In this document: positions 1 to 5,930 of the stretch, piece after piece
Layout: each line of letters starts with the position of its first letter
How positions within the stretch are numbered: the first letter of the stretch is position 1
Source of the DNA: Limnochordia bacterium
GTDB taxonomy: Bacteria > Bacillota > Limnochordia > Darwinibacteriales > DTU012
Direction of reading: 5' to 3'
Assembly: GCA_007116995.1 (NCBI GenBank)
Contig: SKHL01000066.1
Location: forward strand, 1 to 6,387
DNA length: 6,387 nucleotides
Made by a program: the position numbers and the translations under genes
The notes under the pieces: model-generated
What the model was told of the DNA's origin: nothing
What the model saw: the letters and a program-made list of their open reading frames with translations, nothing else
The model's database searches: none

Positions 1-121
1 GGTTAACATCATGGTCTTTAGCAGCGTCAACTGTTCCTCTGCAAATCTGATTTGAGTAATCTGATTCGATATCAGAGATAAAACACGCTACAGTTAGCCT
101 CCTATTTGATTTGACCATCAT
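1..121 (-). CDS. N-terminus of a periplasmic-binding/LacI-like sensor protein (partial)
   Basis: The minus strand encodes 40 residues from an ATG at 121-119 and continues off the left edge. A Shine-Dalgarno GGAGGG (134-129) sits 7 bases before the first of two adjacent ATG codons, which supports this start. After a short basic start (MMVKSNRRL) comes a hydrophobic beta strand (TVACFISDI), then SDYSNQICRG and a helix ending DAAKDHDVN. This pattern is typical of the first beta-alpha unit of LacI/PurR-like ligand-binding domains. No DNA-binding HTH precedes it and there is no signal peptide, so I infer a cytoplasmic sensor in which the binding domain comes first and an output domain (GGDEF, kinase or similar) would follow outside the window. 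A plain LacI-family regulator is less likely because the HTH is missing. The family assignment rests on pattern only. Confidence 0.6.
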   Translation of the reverse strand, partial: MMVKSNRRLTVACFISDIESDYSNQICRGTVDAAKDHDVN

Positions 122-228
122 AATGACACCCTCCATACTAACCCTCAGTCAAATTTAGCTCATGTTCTATTACCTAGATTCGCCTTAGAATCTCAGTATC
201 CTTGTTATTTGTCATACCAAGTGTAACT

Positions 229-234
229 ATTATA
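229..234 (-). promoter_or_regulatory. Possible -10 element upstream of the sensor gene
   Basis: The minus strand reads a perfect TATAAT at 234-229, about 108 bases before the sensor ATG at 121. I see no good TTGACA-like -35 box about 17 bases upstream of it. In AT-rich DNA one such hexamer is weak evidence. Confidence 0.2.
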
Positions 235-269
235 GAAGACCGTTCGCCACAGGATCGTGAGATGGCTGA

Positions 270-566
270 TCAGTTTTTAAGTAGGTCTCATAAGATCGCT
301 ATCTCAAGATCCTTTTCCTCTAGTATATTCTTGAGTTTATTGTATTTCACTTTAACCTCTTTAGGTTCTTAGCGTTATGAATATATGATGATCTGCTTAG
401 CATCAGTGGAGGTTTCTCTCCAATCTTTAAGCTTGGCTTGATCCATTCATCGGTAAATGCTCTTGTCACTAATATCATAGTGTTCTGTTACTAGCGATAC
501 GCTACCTAGCTCTTCAACTTCCTTTAGAACCATTTCCTTGAAATGCTTTGGATTCTGTTTAGCTAA
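270..566 (-). pseudogene. Decayed IS3-type OrfA transposase (HTH_Tnp_1)
   Basis: A single minus-strand frame of 99 codons reads as an IS3-family OrfA. It begins AKQNPKHFKEMVLKEVEELG, followed by the helix-turn-helix part (SVSLVTEHYDISDKSIYR), a QAKLKDW segment, and a C-terminal leucine-zipper-like part (KNILEEKDLEIAIL, then DLLKN). The length fits OrfA, which is usually about 90-110 residues. Four in-frame stops interrupt it: TGA at 449-447 where the family normally has Trp (RWM), TAA at 377-375, TAA at 371-369, and TGA at 290-288 where Arg is usual. The reading then ends at 272-270. No ATG is present, and TTA (566-564) stands where the start should be, 6 bases after an AAGGGAGG ribosome site (580-573). 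I see no OrfB and no clear terminal inverted repeats. It cannot make a functional transposase. Confidence 0.8.
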
Positions 567-733
567 CTTAAACCTCCCTTATCTCTATTATAAATCACTT
601 TAGAAAGGACTCCAATCTGATAATGGGGTTAAGGTTAAATAGCACGTATTGTGGTGGTGAAGGGGAGGAAAATTGTGTTCGTAACGAAAACTGGATCTAT
701 GATTGTAAAGAAAATCGGAAATTTTAGAAGGAA

Positions 734-1093
734 GTGTGGGTTAGAGAAGAGAAATATGATACTGATTCTGTTCAGACGAATGTGGTGATGGACAATGATA
801 AGACTGTGACTGCTGTATTCGAGGAAATCGTCGTTCCTGGGTCAGACGACCCAGGTGAACAAACGAGCCATACCGCTGGATTAGTAGGGTTCCACATGCG
901 CCTAGCACCAGAAGCGACGTTCCCCACAGGAATCGATGACAGCGGCACCGCGACGGTGGATACACCGTACAGCGCAAAGCAGAGAAGCAAGATGGAGAGT
1001 TTCTTTCACATAACAAGATCACATACGGATAACTATCTGGATGATGAAAGGGAAGGAGACAATGCGAACTGCACTGACAATAAATTTTTCTAA
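734..1093 (+). pseudogene. Fragment of a surface/secreted protein with an InlB B-repeat-like end
   Basis: The frame is open from a GTG at 734 for 119 codons. Residues 11-31 (SVQTNVVMDNDKTVTAVFEE) match the closing strands of divergent InlB B-repeats (Flg_new_2-type, usually ...TVTMDSDKTVTAVFE), which are common in Gram-positive secreted enzymes and adhesins. A Pro/Gly/Ser/Asp linker (VVPGSDDPGEQTS) follows, then about 70 residues that I do not recognise. There is no ribosome site, no signal peptide and no LPXTG or S-layer anchor, and the upstream half of the repeat is not readable: a stop lies at 725-727 in the same frame. I read this as the tail of a repeat domain left by a deletion or an old insertion, not as a functional small gene. 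Confidence 0.5.
836..855. repeat. Perfect 8-bp stem-loop in the linker of the InlB-like fragment
   Basis: CCTGGGTC (836-843) and GACCCAGG (848-855) are exact inverted repeats around the loop AGAC. GTT (833-835) could pair with AAC (858-860) if two bases are bulged. No T-run follows, so it is not a standard terminator. It encodes PGSDDPG, so the symmetry may come from the codons of a Pro/Gly/Asp linker. Confidence 0.6.
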
Positions 1094-1095
1094 GT

Positions 1096-1313
1096 TACAC
1101 TGAGTATGATATCATACTCGGATCCATTAGTGAACGTGCTTTTGAAGATTGCTTTGCCAGAGCAGCCAAACTTGGTGTTGGCATAGAAATACATCTTCGC
1201 CTTTTTGGGGGACAGTTATCAATGCTCAGATTAAGAAATGACTCAAGGCCATGTTCGAACGAGCTCTTGAATTGTCTCCGAACAATACATGGGCTATTCA
1301 AGAGTTAGAGTAG
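1096..1313 (+). pseudogene. Frame-broken fragment, possibly PHP-type hydrolase or TPR
   Basis: Two protein-like pieces lie in different frames. From 1096 one frame reads YTEYDIILGSISERAFEDCF and then ARAAKLGVGIEIHLRLF, a style seen in PHP-domain metallohydrolases, where an 'ARAAELGxGIEIN' helix-strand unit is common. From about 1245 another frame reads KAMFERALELSPNNTWAIQE, which fits either a PHP C-terminal helix or a TPR helix pair, and ends at TAG 1311-1313. A stop and a frame change separate the pieces. There is no start codon with a ribosome site. I am confident only that it looks like broken coding sequence; the family is a guess. Confidence 0.3.
1102..1119. repeat. Perfect 18-bp palindrome
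   Basis: GAGTATGAT (1102-1110) is followed without spacer by its exact reverse complement ATCATACTC (1111-1119). A gapless dyad of this length resembles a dimeric operator. It lies in decayed DNA about 270 bases before the heliorhodopsin gene. The link to any promoter is unproven. Confidence 0.6.
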
Positions 1314-1391
1314 AGAAAGCGCAACAAAAAACTATGGACACAGAGACTCATTTTCTCGTCAACAGAAAATGTGAAGAAAAGGGTGAAGTAG

Positions 1392-2183
1392 ATGCAAGGT
1401 ATAACTATTGGAGGGTTACGACGATTTAATCTAATTATGGGTGGTTTACATCTTGCTCAGGCTACAATAATGTTCGTTCTAGCTACAACCGTTATCCAAT
1501 CGATATCAGAATTTACACCAACTATAACTCAGTTTTATCTAACATTTAACCAGGAAACCCAGTCGTTAGAGGTAACAAGCCGAAACTTATTTGAACTACC
1601 TTTTGGCTTGTTGGTGGCGCTATTTTTATTTATTTCGGCGGCAGCTCATGCATTGATTGCATTGCCAAAGAAAACTCAAGCAATCTACAGCAGAGATCTG
1701 GAAAAAGGAATTAATCAATTTCGCTGGTTCGAATATGCTTTAAGTTCTTCCATCATGATCACATTAATTGCTACATTGTTTGGAATACGTGATATCGCTT
1801 CCCTGATCTTGATATTTCTTGTTAATTCCTCAATGAATTTGTTTGGGCTAGTTATGGAGCAATTAAATGTAGGCAAAGAGAAGAAAAGCATTGTTTGGGG
1901 ACCGTTCGTTTGGGGCTCAATTGCCGGCATTGCTCCTTGGATTGCCATACTACTCTATATGTTTGGTACGGGCAATTTCGACATGGTACCTTGGTTTGTT
2001 TGGGCGATAACAGGGACGTATTTTGTTGCCTTCAACACGTTTCCCATTAATATGGCTTTACAGTATTTAGGGGTGGGTAGATGGAAAAATTACCTATACG
2101 GTGAACGTGTATATATTGTACTTAGTTTAGTGGCTAAATCAGTATTAGCTTGGCTGGTATTATTTGGAGCAATGCAACCTTAA
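1392..2183 (+). CDS. Heliorhodopsin (retinal-binding photoreceptor membrane protein)
   Basis: The 263-residue product has seven hydrophobic segments (about 9-36, 66-91, 107-132, 134-157, 165-191, 197-225, 236-261). Between the first and second is a long polar loop (about 37-65), typical of heliorhodopsins. Lys249 in SLVAKS is the expected retinal Schiff-base lysine and Glu114 in RWFEY the counterion. His20, His86 and Ser245 match conserved positions; in the type protein 48C12 the equivalents are H23, H80, E107, S237 and K241. Heliorhodopsins bind all-trans retinal, have an inverted topology (N-terminus inside), do not pump ions in known examples, and have a slow photocycle. A signalling or enzyme-modulating role is proposed but unsettled. 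The ATG follows AAGGGTGA (1379-1386), and an in-frame TAG at 1389-1391 rules out a longer N-terminus. No kinase, photolyase, glutamine synthetase or carotenoid gene is adjacent. The gene is intact despite the decayed DNA upstream, and it converges on gudD. Confidence 0.95.
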   Translation: MQGITIGGLRRFNLIMGGLHLAQATIMFVLATTVIQSISEFTPTITQFYLTFNQETQSLEVTSRNLFELPFGLLVALFLFISAAAHALIALPKKTQAIYSRDLEKGINQFRWFEYALSSSIMITLIATLFGIRDIASLILIFLVNSSMNLFGLVMEQLNVGKEKKSIVWGPFVWGSIAGIAPWIAILLYMFGTGNFDMVPWFVWAITGTYFVAFNTFPINMALQYLGVGRWKNYLYGERVYIVLSLVAKSVLAWLVLFGAMQP

Positions 2184-2273
2184 AGAATTTATCTAGCTGC
2201 AGCAAACCTAGAAGAGCGCTATGAATTGCTGATTTGTGGTATGAGCACCAGTAGGGATTCAGCCTCTTTAAGA

Positions 2274-2297
2274 GGTCTCCAGCTAGCTAATGAGACC
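2274..2297. repeat. Inverted repeat between the convergent heliorhodopsin and gudD genes
   Basis: GGTCTC (2274-2279) and GAGACC (2292-2297) are exact inverted arms around a 12-base loop that itself contains AGCTAGCT. A second small dyad, CCTCT/AGAGG, overlaps on the left (2263-2275). No T-run follows on either strand, so a bidirectional terminator is possible but weakly supported. I see no better terminator in 2184-2322. Confidence 0.35.
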
Positions 2298-2322
2298 AGA
2301 CCAAGTAGGCTGCAGCGGAGAA

Positions 2323-3654
2323 TTATCGCACTAAGCAAGGCTTTTTAGGGTCAAATTCCCAGCCAGGGATCAAATACTGCATTGCAACTGAGTCGTCGCG
2401 AGCGCCTAATCCCATTGTATTATAGAGTTCATGAGCTGCTAGAACTTGAGCTAGGTCAAGTTCTAGCCCCAAACCTGGTTTACTTGGTATTTGAATTTGT
2501 CCATCTTGAATTAGCAGTGGCTCTTTCGTTAAGCGTTCGATTCCTTCTTGCCAGATCCAGTGGGTGTCAATGGCCGTAATGTCACCAGGTACGGCTGCGG
2601 CTACCTGGGCAAACATTGCTAATGAGATATCAAAATGATTATTCGAATGGGATCCCCAGGTCAAGCCAAACTCATTACACAGTTGTCCCACTCTAACTGA
2701 CCCTGACATGGTCCAGAAATGGGGGTCAGCTAAGGGTATGTCCACTGATTGTAATGCTAAAGCATGTTGCATTTGTCTCCAATCAGTTGCTATCATGTTT
2801 GTTGCAGTAGGAAGACCAGTCGCTTTTCGAAATTCAGCCATAATCTCACGACCGGAAAACCCTTCTTCTGCACCACAGGGGTCTTCGCAGTATGCTAGAA
2901 TTCCATGCATGTTCTTACATAGATTTATGGCATCTTTTAATAACCATCCTCCGTTGGGGTCTATGGTAATGCGTGCTTCTGGAAATCTCTCTTTTAGAGC
3001 TATGACTGCTTGTATTTCCTGCTTCCCTGCAAGCACGCCGCCTTTAAGCTTGAAATCAGTAAACCCATATTGTTGTTTAGATGCTTCAGCTAGTCGGACA
3101 ATCGCCTCTGAAGATATTGCTTCCTCATGTCGGATCTTGTACCATTTATTTTCGGCATCGGAATTCTGATAATAGGGTAAATCTGTTTTATCTGGATTGG
3201 CAATGTAGAATAAATACCCTAACACTTTAATTGCATCTCGTTGTTGTCCGTCTCCTAACAATGCAGCCACTGGTACATCCAAGAACTTTCCGAGTAAATC
3301 CAGCAAACAAGATTCAATGGCTGTCACCGCATGAATTGTCGTCCGTAGATCAAAGGTCTGTACACCGCGGCCACCGATATCTCGATCACAAAAGGTTTCA
3401 TATACCTGATTCATGATGCTTTTATGATTTGCTATATGTTTTCCTATGACCAAACCCCGAGCATCTTCTAGTGTTTGACGGATTGGCTCTCCGCCTGGAA
3501 CTTCTCCTATGCCGGTATTGCCACTACTATCAGTCATGATTACGATATTGCGAGTGAAAAACGGGCTGTGACCACCGCTTAAGTTTAGTAACATACTATC
3601 TTTACCTGCTACCGGAATAACCTGCATTTCCACTATCTTAGGTGCGTTTCCCAT
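2323..3654 (-). CDS. gudD: Glucarate dehydratase
   Basis: This 443-residue enolase-superfamily enzyme dehydrates D-glucarate (and L-idarate) to 5-keto-4-deoxy-D-glucarate in the cytoplasm, using Mg2+. It is collinear with E. coli GudD (446 residues) almost end to end. The capping domain is at about 1-130 and the barrel follows. The KxK pair is Lys202/Lys204 (FKLKGG), the metal ligands are Asp232 (DPNGG), Glu257 (EDPCG) and Asn286 (ATNMI), and the catalytic dyad is His336 (GSHSNNH) and Asp363 (AIDTH). Each lies exactly three residues before its E. coli counterpart. The C-terminus (MQYLIPGW...PCLVR) is also family-typical. The ATG follows AGAGGAG (3668-3662) with good spacing. It is the second gene of an operon, 34 bases after the DapA-like gene, and ends facing the heliorhodopsin gene. 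No residue is missing and I expect it to be active. It is likely co-transcribed from the region upstream of 4588. Confidence 0.98.
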   Translation of the reverse strand: MGNAPKIVEMQVIPVAGKDSMLLNLSGGHSPFFTRNIVIMTDSSGNTGIGEVPGGEPIRQTLEDARGLVIGKHIANHKSIMNQVYETFCDRDIGGRGVQTFDLRTTIHAVTAIESCLLDLLGKFLDVPVAALLGDGQQRDAIKVLGYLFYIANPDKTDLPYYQNSDAENKWYKIRHEEAISSEAIVRLAEASKQQYGFTDFKLKGGVLAGKQEIQAVIALKERFPEARITIDPNGGWLLKDAINLCKNMHGILAYCEDPCGAEEGFSGREIMAEFRKATGLPTATNMIATDWRQMQHALALQSVDIPLADPHFWTMSGSVRVGQLCNEFGLTWGSHSNNHFDISLAMFAQVAAAVPGDITAIDTHWIWQEGIERLTKEPLLIQDGQIQIPSKPGLGLELDLAQVLAAHELYNTMGLGARDDSVAMQYLIPGWEFDPKKPCLVR

Positions 3655-3688
3655 CGGTATTCTCCTCTTTATGGTGATTAGTATATTA

Positions 3689-4588
3689 TTATGGTAAGAG
3701 TTCTAAATCGATCAGCACTTTTTTCAGCGCTGCAAGTCTTTCTTCGGTACAAGATTCAATGGGTTTAACCGGCCTGCCCACGTTAACACCAATTAGGTTT
3801 AAGCAGTCCTTCATCACTACTGGAAAACTTCCATAGTTATATGTGTTTCTTAGTGGTATTAACCTGTATTGTGCATCCATGGATCCAGTATAATCTCCTG
3901 CGATATACTTCTCATAAATATCGACAACTAATCTCGGGGCTACATTCGCAGTTCCAGCAACGCAGCCTGCTCCACCATATGCTAAGGTGCCATAGATCAG
4001 GTAATCGGAACCACTAAGCACCTTGAAATTCGGTAGGCTTTTTGTTACTCGTATATATTCGACTGTTTGTGAGAAATCAAGTGAGGTGTTTTTTACTCCA
4101 ATTATGTTTTCAATCTGAGCTAACTTCTCCAGCAACGAAAGTGATATGTTATTTCCTGTCTTGCCTGGGTTATTATACAAGATTACTGGCAGTTTGGTTG
4201 CTTCTGCAATACTCTTAAAATGATTATATAACTCATGTTCATTTGGTTTAATGAACATAGGAGTCAATACGGTGACCGCATCAGCGCCAGCGGACTCCGC
4301 CATCTTGGCCAGTTTGATGCACCCTTGTGTTGTGATCGAGCTTGCCCCTGCATATACTGGTACCCTTCCGTTTACATGGTTTACTGTAGCCTCCATCGCT
4401 CGTTTCTGATTTTCGGAGTCGAAAGCATAGAATTCTCCATTGCTTCCTAACACAAAAACCCCGTGAACGCCGCCTTGAAGGACATAGTCTATTACATTCT
4501 TAAGTCCCTGTTCATCAAGATCTTCATCTTCTCTAACTGGTGTAACAATGGGTGGAATGACTCCTCTCAAATCGTCAATATCTAACAT
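3689..4588 (-). CDS. DapA/NAL-family lyase, probably acting on 5-keto-4-deoxyglucarate
   Basis: The 299-residue protein is a class I (beta/alpha)8 pyruvate-lyase-type enzyme of the dihydrodipicolinate synthase/N-acetylneuraminate lyase family. The Schiff-base lysine is Lys166 (IIGVKNTS), the catalytic tyrosine is Tyr138 (ILYNNPGKTG), and the substrate-carboxylate loop is G48-S-N-G-E-F53. The length is normal. As first gene of an operon with gudD it most likely consumes 5-keto-4-deoxyglucarate, either by retro-aldol cleavage to pyruvate and tartronate semialdehyde or by decarboxylating dehydration to 2-oxoglutarate semialdehyde (KdgD/YcbC type). The loop reads GSNGE, as in 4-hydroxy-2-oxoglutarate aldolases, not the GTGEF I associate with KdgD, so I lean slightly to aldolase. 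True lysine-pathway DapA is unlikely given the context and the loop. The ATG is preceded by AAGGAGG (4603-4597) at 8 bases. Family is near certain; the exact reaction is open. Confidence 0.93.
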   Translation of the reverse strand: MLDIDDLRGVIPPIVTPVREDEDLDEQGLKNVIDYVLQGGVHGVFVLGSNGEFYAFDSENQKRAMEATVNHVNGRVPVYAGASSITTQGCIKLAKMAESAGADAVTVLTPMFIKPNEHELYNHFKSIAEATKLPVILYNNPGKTGNNISLSLLEKLAQIENIIGVKNTSLDFSQTVEYIRVTKSLPNFKVLSGSDYLIYGTLAYGGAGCVAGTANVAPRLVVDIYEKYIAGDYTGSMDAQYRLIPLRNTYNYGSFPVVMKDCLNLIGVNVGRPVKPIESCTEERLAALKKVLIDLELLP

Positions 4589-4857
4589 TCACTTAACCTC
4601 CTTCAGTTAGTGTGATTAGTTTTATTCATTCATCTTCATGTTTTCTAGTAGACTATTTATTACTCTTATTCTTAGTTTAAGTTTTCATTTCCTTCCTAGA
4701 TAGCAGGACTAAGTTCGAACTACATAGAATATTAATAAAAAATGGTGCGATATAGTAAGGAACCTGGATTCCCCATAAAAATTCTCAAAAAAAGGGAATT
4801 TTTTCAGTAAATCAAGTATCGTAAGTAATCTTAATATTTTTCGAGAGGAGAAAAGCA
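4589..4857. promoter_or_regulatory. Divergent intergenic control region
   Basis: These 269 bases separate the glucarate operon (leftward) from the unknown 308-residue gene (rightward), so promoters for both should lie here. The DNA is very AT-rich and has many weak -10-like hexamers, for example TATAGT at 4751-4756 on the plus strand, but no convincing -35/-10 pair in either direction. No clear CcpA cre site is visible. The main structure is the pair of competing stem-loops at 4768-4803. Confidence 0.5.
4768..4803 (+). promoter_or_regulatory. Competing stem-loops in the leader of the 308-residue gene
   Basis: AAAAATTC (4777-4784) is an exact inverted match to GAATTTTT (4796-4803) around an 11-base A-rich loop, and one more T follows. 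The left side of the same 3' arm, GGGAAT (4794-4799), can instead pair with ATTCCC (4768-4773). The two pairings exclude each other. The site lies about 55 bases before the ATG at 4858. This could be a weak terminator/antiterminator, or an operator; it could also be chance in AT-rich DNA. Confidence 0.3.
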
Positions 4858-5784
4858 ATGATGAAAGATACAGGTCGTATTATTTTTTCTGCAACAGTAA
4901 TTGATAACCAGGAATCATACAGAAAATGGTTTAGCAGTATGCAGACAGAGGAAGAAAAACAAAATAATATTCTTCACTTAAAGGGTATACAGGATTTTAG
5001 ACAAACAGGCATATTTCAAACATCAGACAAAAATAGCCCACTTTATGACGCAACGTTTGAAGTGATGGGTTCTGTTGCAATATCTGCAAACGGAGAAAAA
5101 TCAGTAGCAGTAATGGTTTTTGCAATTATTGATCCTAAAGGAAACCCATGCTGGGGACATACCTCGATTGACTATGAAGGCGGCGAAACAACAGTTTCTT
5201 ACAGTCCTAGGGCAGGACTGGCAGGATTAAAAGATTTACAAGGAGTACTCACTCATGAAATCCCTGTTAATCAGAGCTTGTATGATCAACATGCTGTTGT
5301 TGACTATAAATTTGAGTATGAGTTCAAACCTCATGTCCCTGTTGCTCATATGAGAAATTCCTATAAAAACAAGGGGAAAGGTTATAGTTTGCATGGAGCT
5401 CATATAAAATGGTTTGCAAAACCGCTTTGCGGGGAATATGAAATGGAACTAAACCATCAGGAAGGGGTTGTTGTAACTGATGATCCCAACTGTCCGCTGT
5501 TTAATACCAGATACTTTGGCAAGAGTTTTAGATTCAAGTATAACGACACACACAAAGCACTAAGCGATTGTATGCCTAATCGTTATGTGGATAATGAGGG
5601 TAATATTATTTGGTTGGTTGGTCAATGGTGGTATGGAGATCATATTGGTTGTGACCATTTAATTGCAGCTACAGGTAAATGGAAAAACACGAAACTATAT
5701 TTGTTTTATGATGGTACCAAAATTGGAGTTGATGCAAGAGCGGATAACGCTTTTGTATGTCACTTTGAATACGAATACGAATAA
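4858..5784 (+). CDS. Uncharacterised 308-residue protein
   Basis: I do not recognise this protein. It is an intact frame with a good ribosome site (AGAGGAG, 4844-4850) 7 bases before the first of two ATGs. There is no signal peptide or membrane segment, so it should be cytoplasmic. It is rich in Tyr, Phe, Trp and His. Its alternating polar and aromatic strands (SVAVMVFAIID, VVDYKFEYEFKP, FVCHFEYEYE) suggest a beta-sandwich or jelly-roll type fold. The strands at about 147-157 and 299-308 resemble each other, which hints at two related halves. His/Asp/Cys-rich spots include CWGHTSID (98-105), WWYGDHIGCDH (257-267) and HGAHIKWF (179-186), which might hold a metal or a sugar, but that is speculation. 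It is divergent from the glucarate operon and lies upstream of a BNR_4-type gene, so a role in carbohydrate or sugar-acid processing is plausible. The C-terminus abuts a foreign gene fragment. Confidence 0.85.
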   Translation: MMKDTGRIIFSATVIDNQESYRKWFSSMQTEEEKQNNILHLKGIQDFRQTGIFQTSDKNSPLYDATFEVMGSVAISANGEKSVAVMVFAIIDPKGNPCWGHTSIDYEGGETTVSYSPRAGLAGLKDLQGVLTHEIPVNQSLYDQHAVVDYKFEYEFKPHVPVAHMRNSYKNKGKGYSLHGAHIKWFAKPLCGEYEMELNHQEGVVVTDDPNCPLFNTRYFGKSFRFKYNDTHKALSDCMPNRYVDNEGNIIWLVGQWWYGDHIGCDHLIAATGKWKNTKLYLFYDGTKIGVDARADNAFVCHFEYEYE

Positions 5785-5785
5785 A

Positions 5786-5893
5786 CTAATACTTGACTAT
5801 GCAGAACGAAGCCTAGATTATTATTATCTGCGAGTTGAGCAAATGGATGGTCGGATGGCCTGGACCTCACCGATTTGGATCGAATCACTATAG
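5786..5893 (+). pseudogene. Orphan C-terminal fragment of a DUF3604/CehA-McbA-like protein
   Basis: Just after the stop of the 308-residue gene, in the next frame, 35 codons read LILDYAERSLDYYYLRVEQ and then MDGRMAWTSPIWIESL before TAG at 5891-5893. The pattern 'DYYYLRVEQ.DG.MAW.SPIW' is the typical end of DUF3604 / CehA-McbA-type PHP-like metallohydrolases, where the last strands read YYYVRVEQADGxMAWSSPIWV. The rest of that gene, including the metal-binding part, is absent. No start codon or ribosome site serves this piece. It is best read as what is left after the body of such a gene was replaced or deleted. The family call comes from memory of the motif, without alignment. Confidence 0.6.
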
Positions 5894-5930
5894 AAGATCT
5901 CTACAAATAAGAAAAAAAAGGAGGGGAAAC

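Larger units (their letters stand above)
122..1391. other. Gene-poor zone of degenerate remnants
   Basis: These 1270 bases hold no intact gene that I can support. They contain a dead transposase (270-566), an InlB-repeat-like fragment (734-1093), a frame-broken hydrolase- or TPR-like fragment (1096-1313), and two perfect dyads. The stretches 122-269 and 567-733 show no convincing coding signal apart from the ribosome site of the left-edge gene and a possible -10 box. The mix of unrelated gene ends suggests a tolerated site for insertion and decay beside the heliorhodopsin gene. Confidence 0.6.

Noticed and set aside
741..1022. A 93-codon minus-strand open frame
   Set aside because: It is antisense to the InlB-like remnant, has a Cys/Ser/Arg-rich unstructured look and no ribosome site.
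2263..2297. Bidirectional Rho-independent terminator between heliorhodopsin and gudD
   Set aside because: The arms are short, the loop is long and no T-run follows on either strand, so I list it only as an inverted repeat.
2708..3169. A 153-codon plus-strand open frame
   Set aside because: It lies wholly antisense to the highly conserved gudD gene and has no ribosome site or family resemblance; it is a shadow.
4589..4857. Riboswitch upstream of the 308-residue gene or the glucarate operon
   Set aside because: The region is too AT-rich and short of paired helices; none of the conserved cores I know is visible, only the simple competing hairpins.
5663..5893. A 76-codon plus-strand frame starting inside the 308-residue gene
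   Set aside because: The first part is an out-of-frame shadow of the larger gene. Only the last 36 codons (5786-5893) look like real protein and are reported as a remnant.
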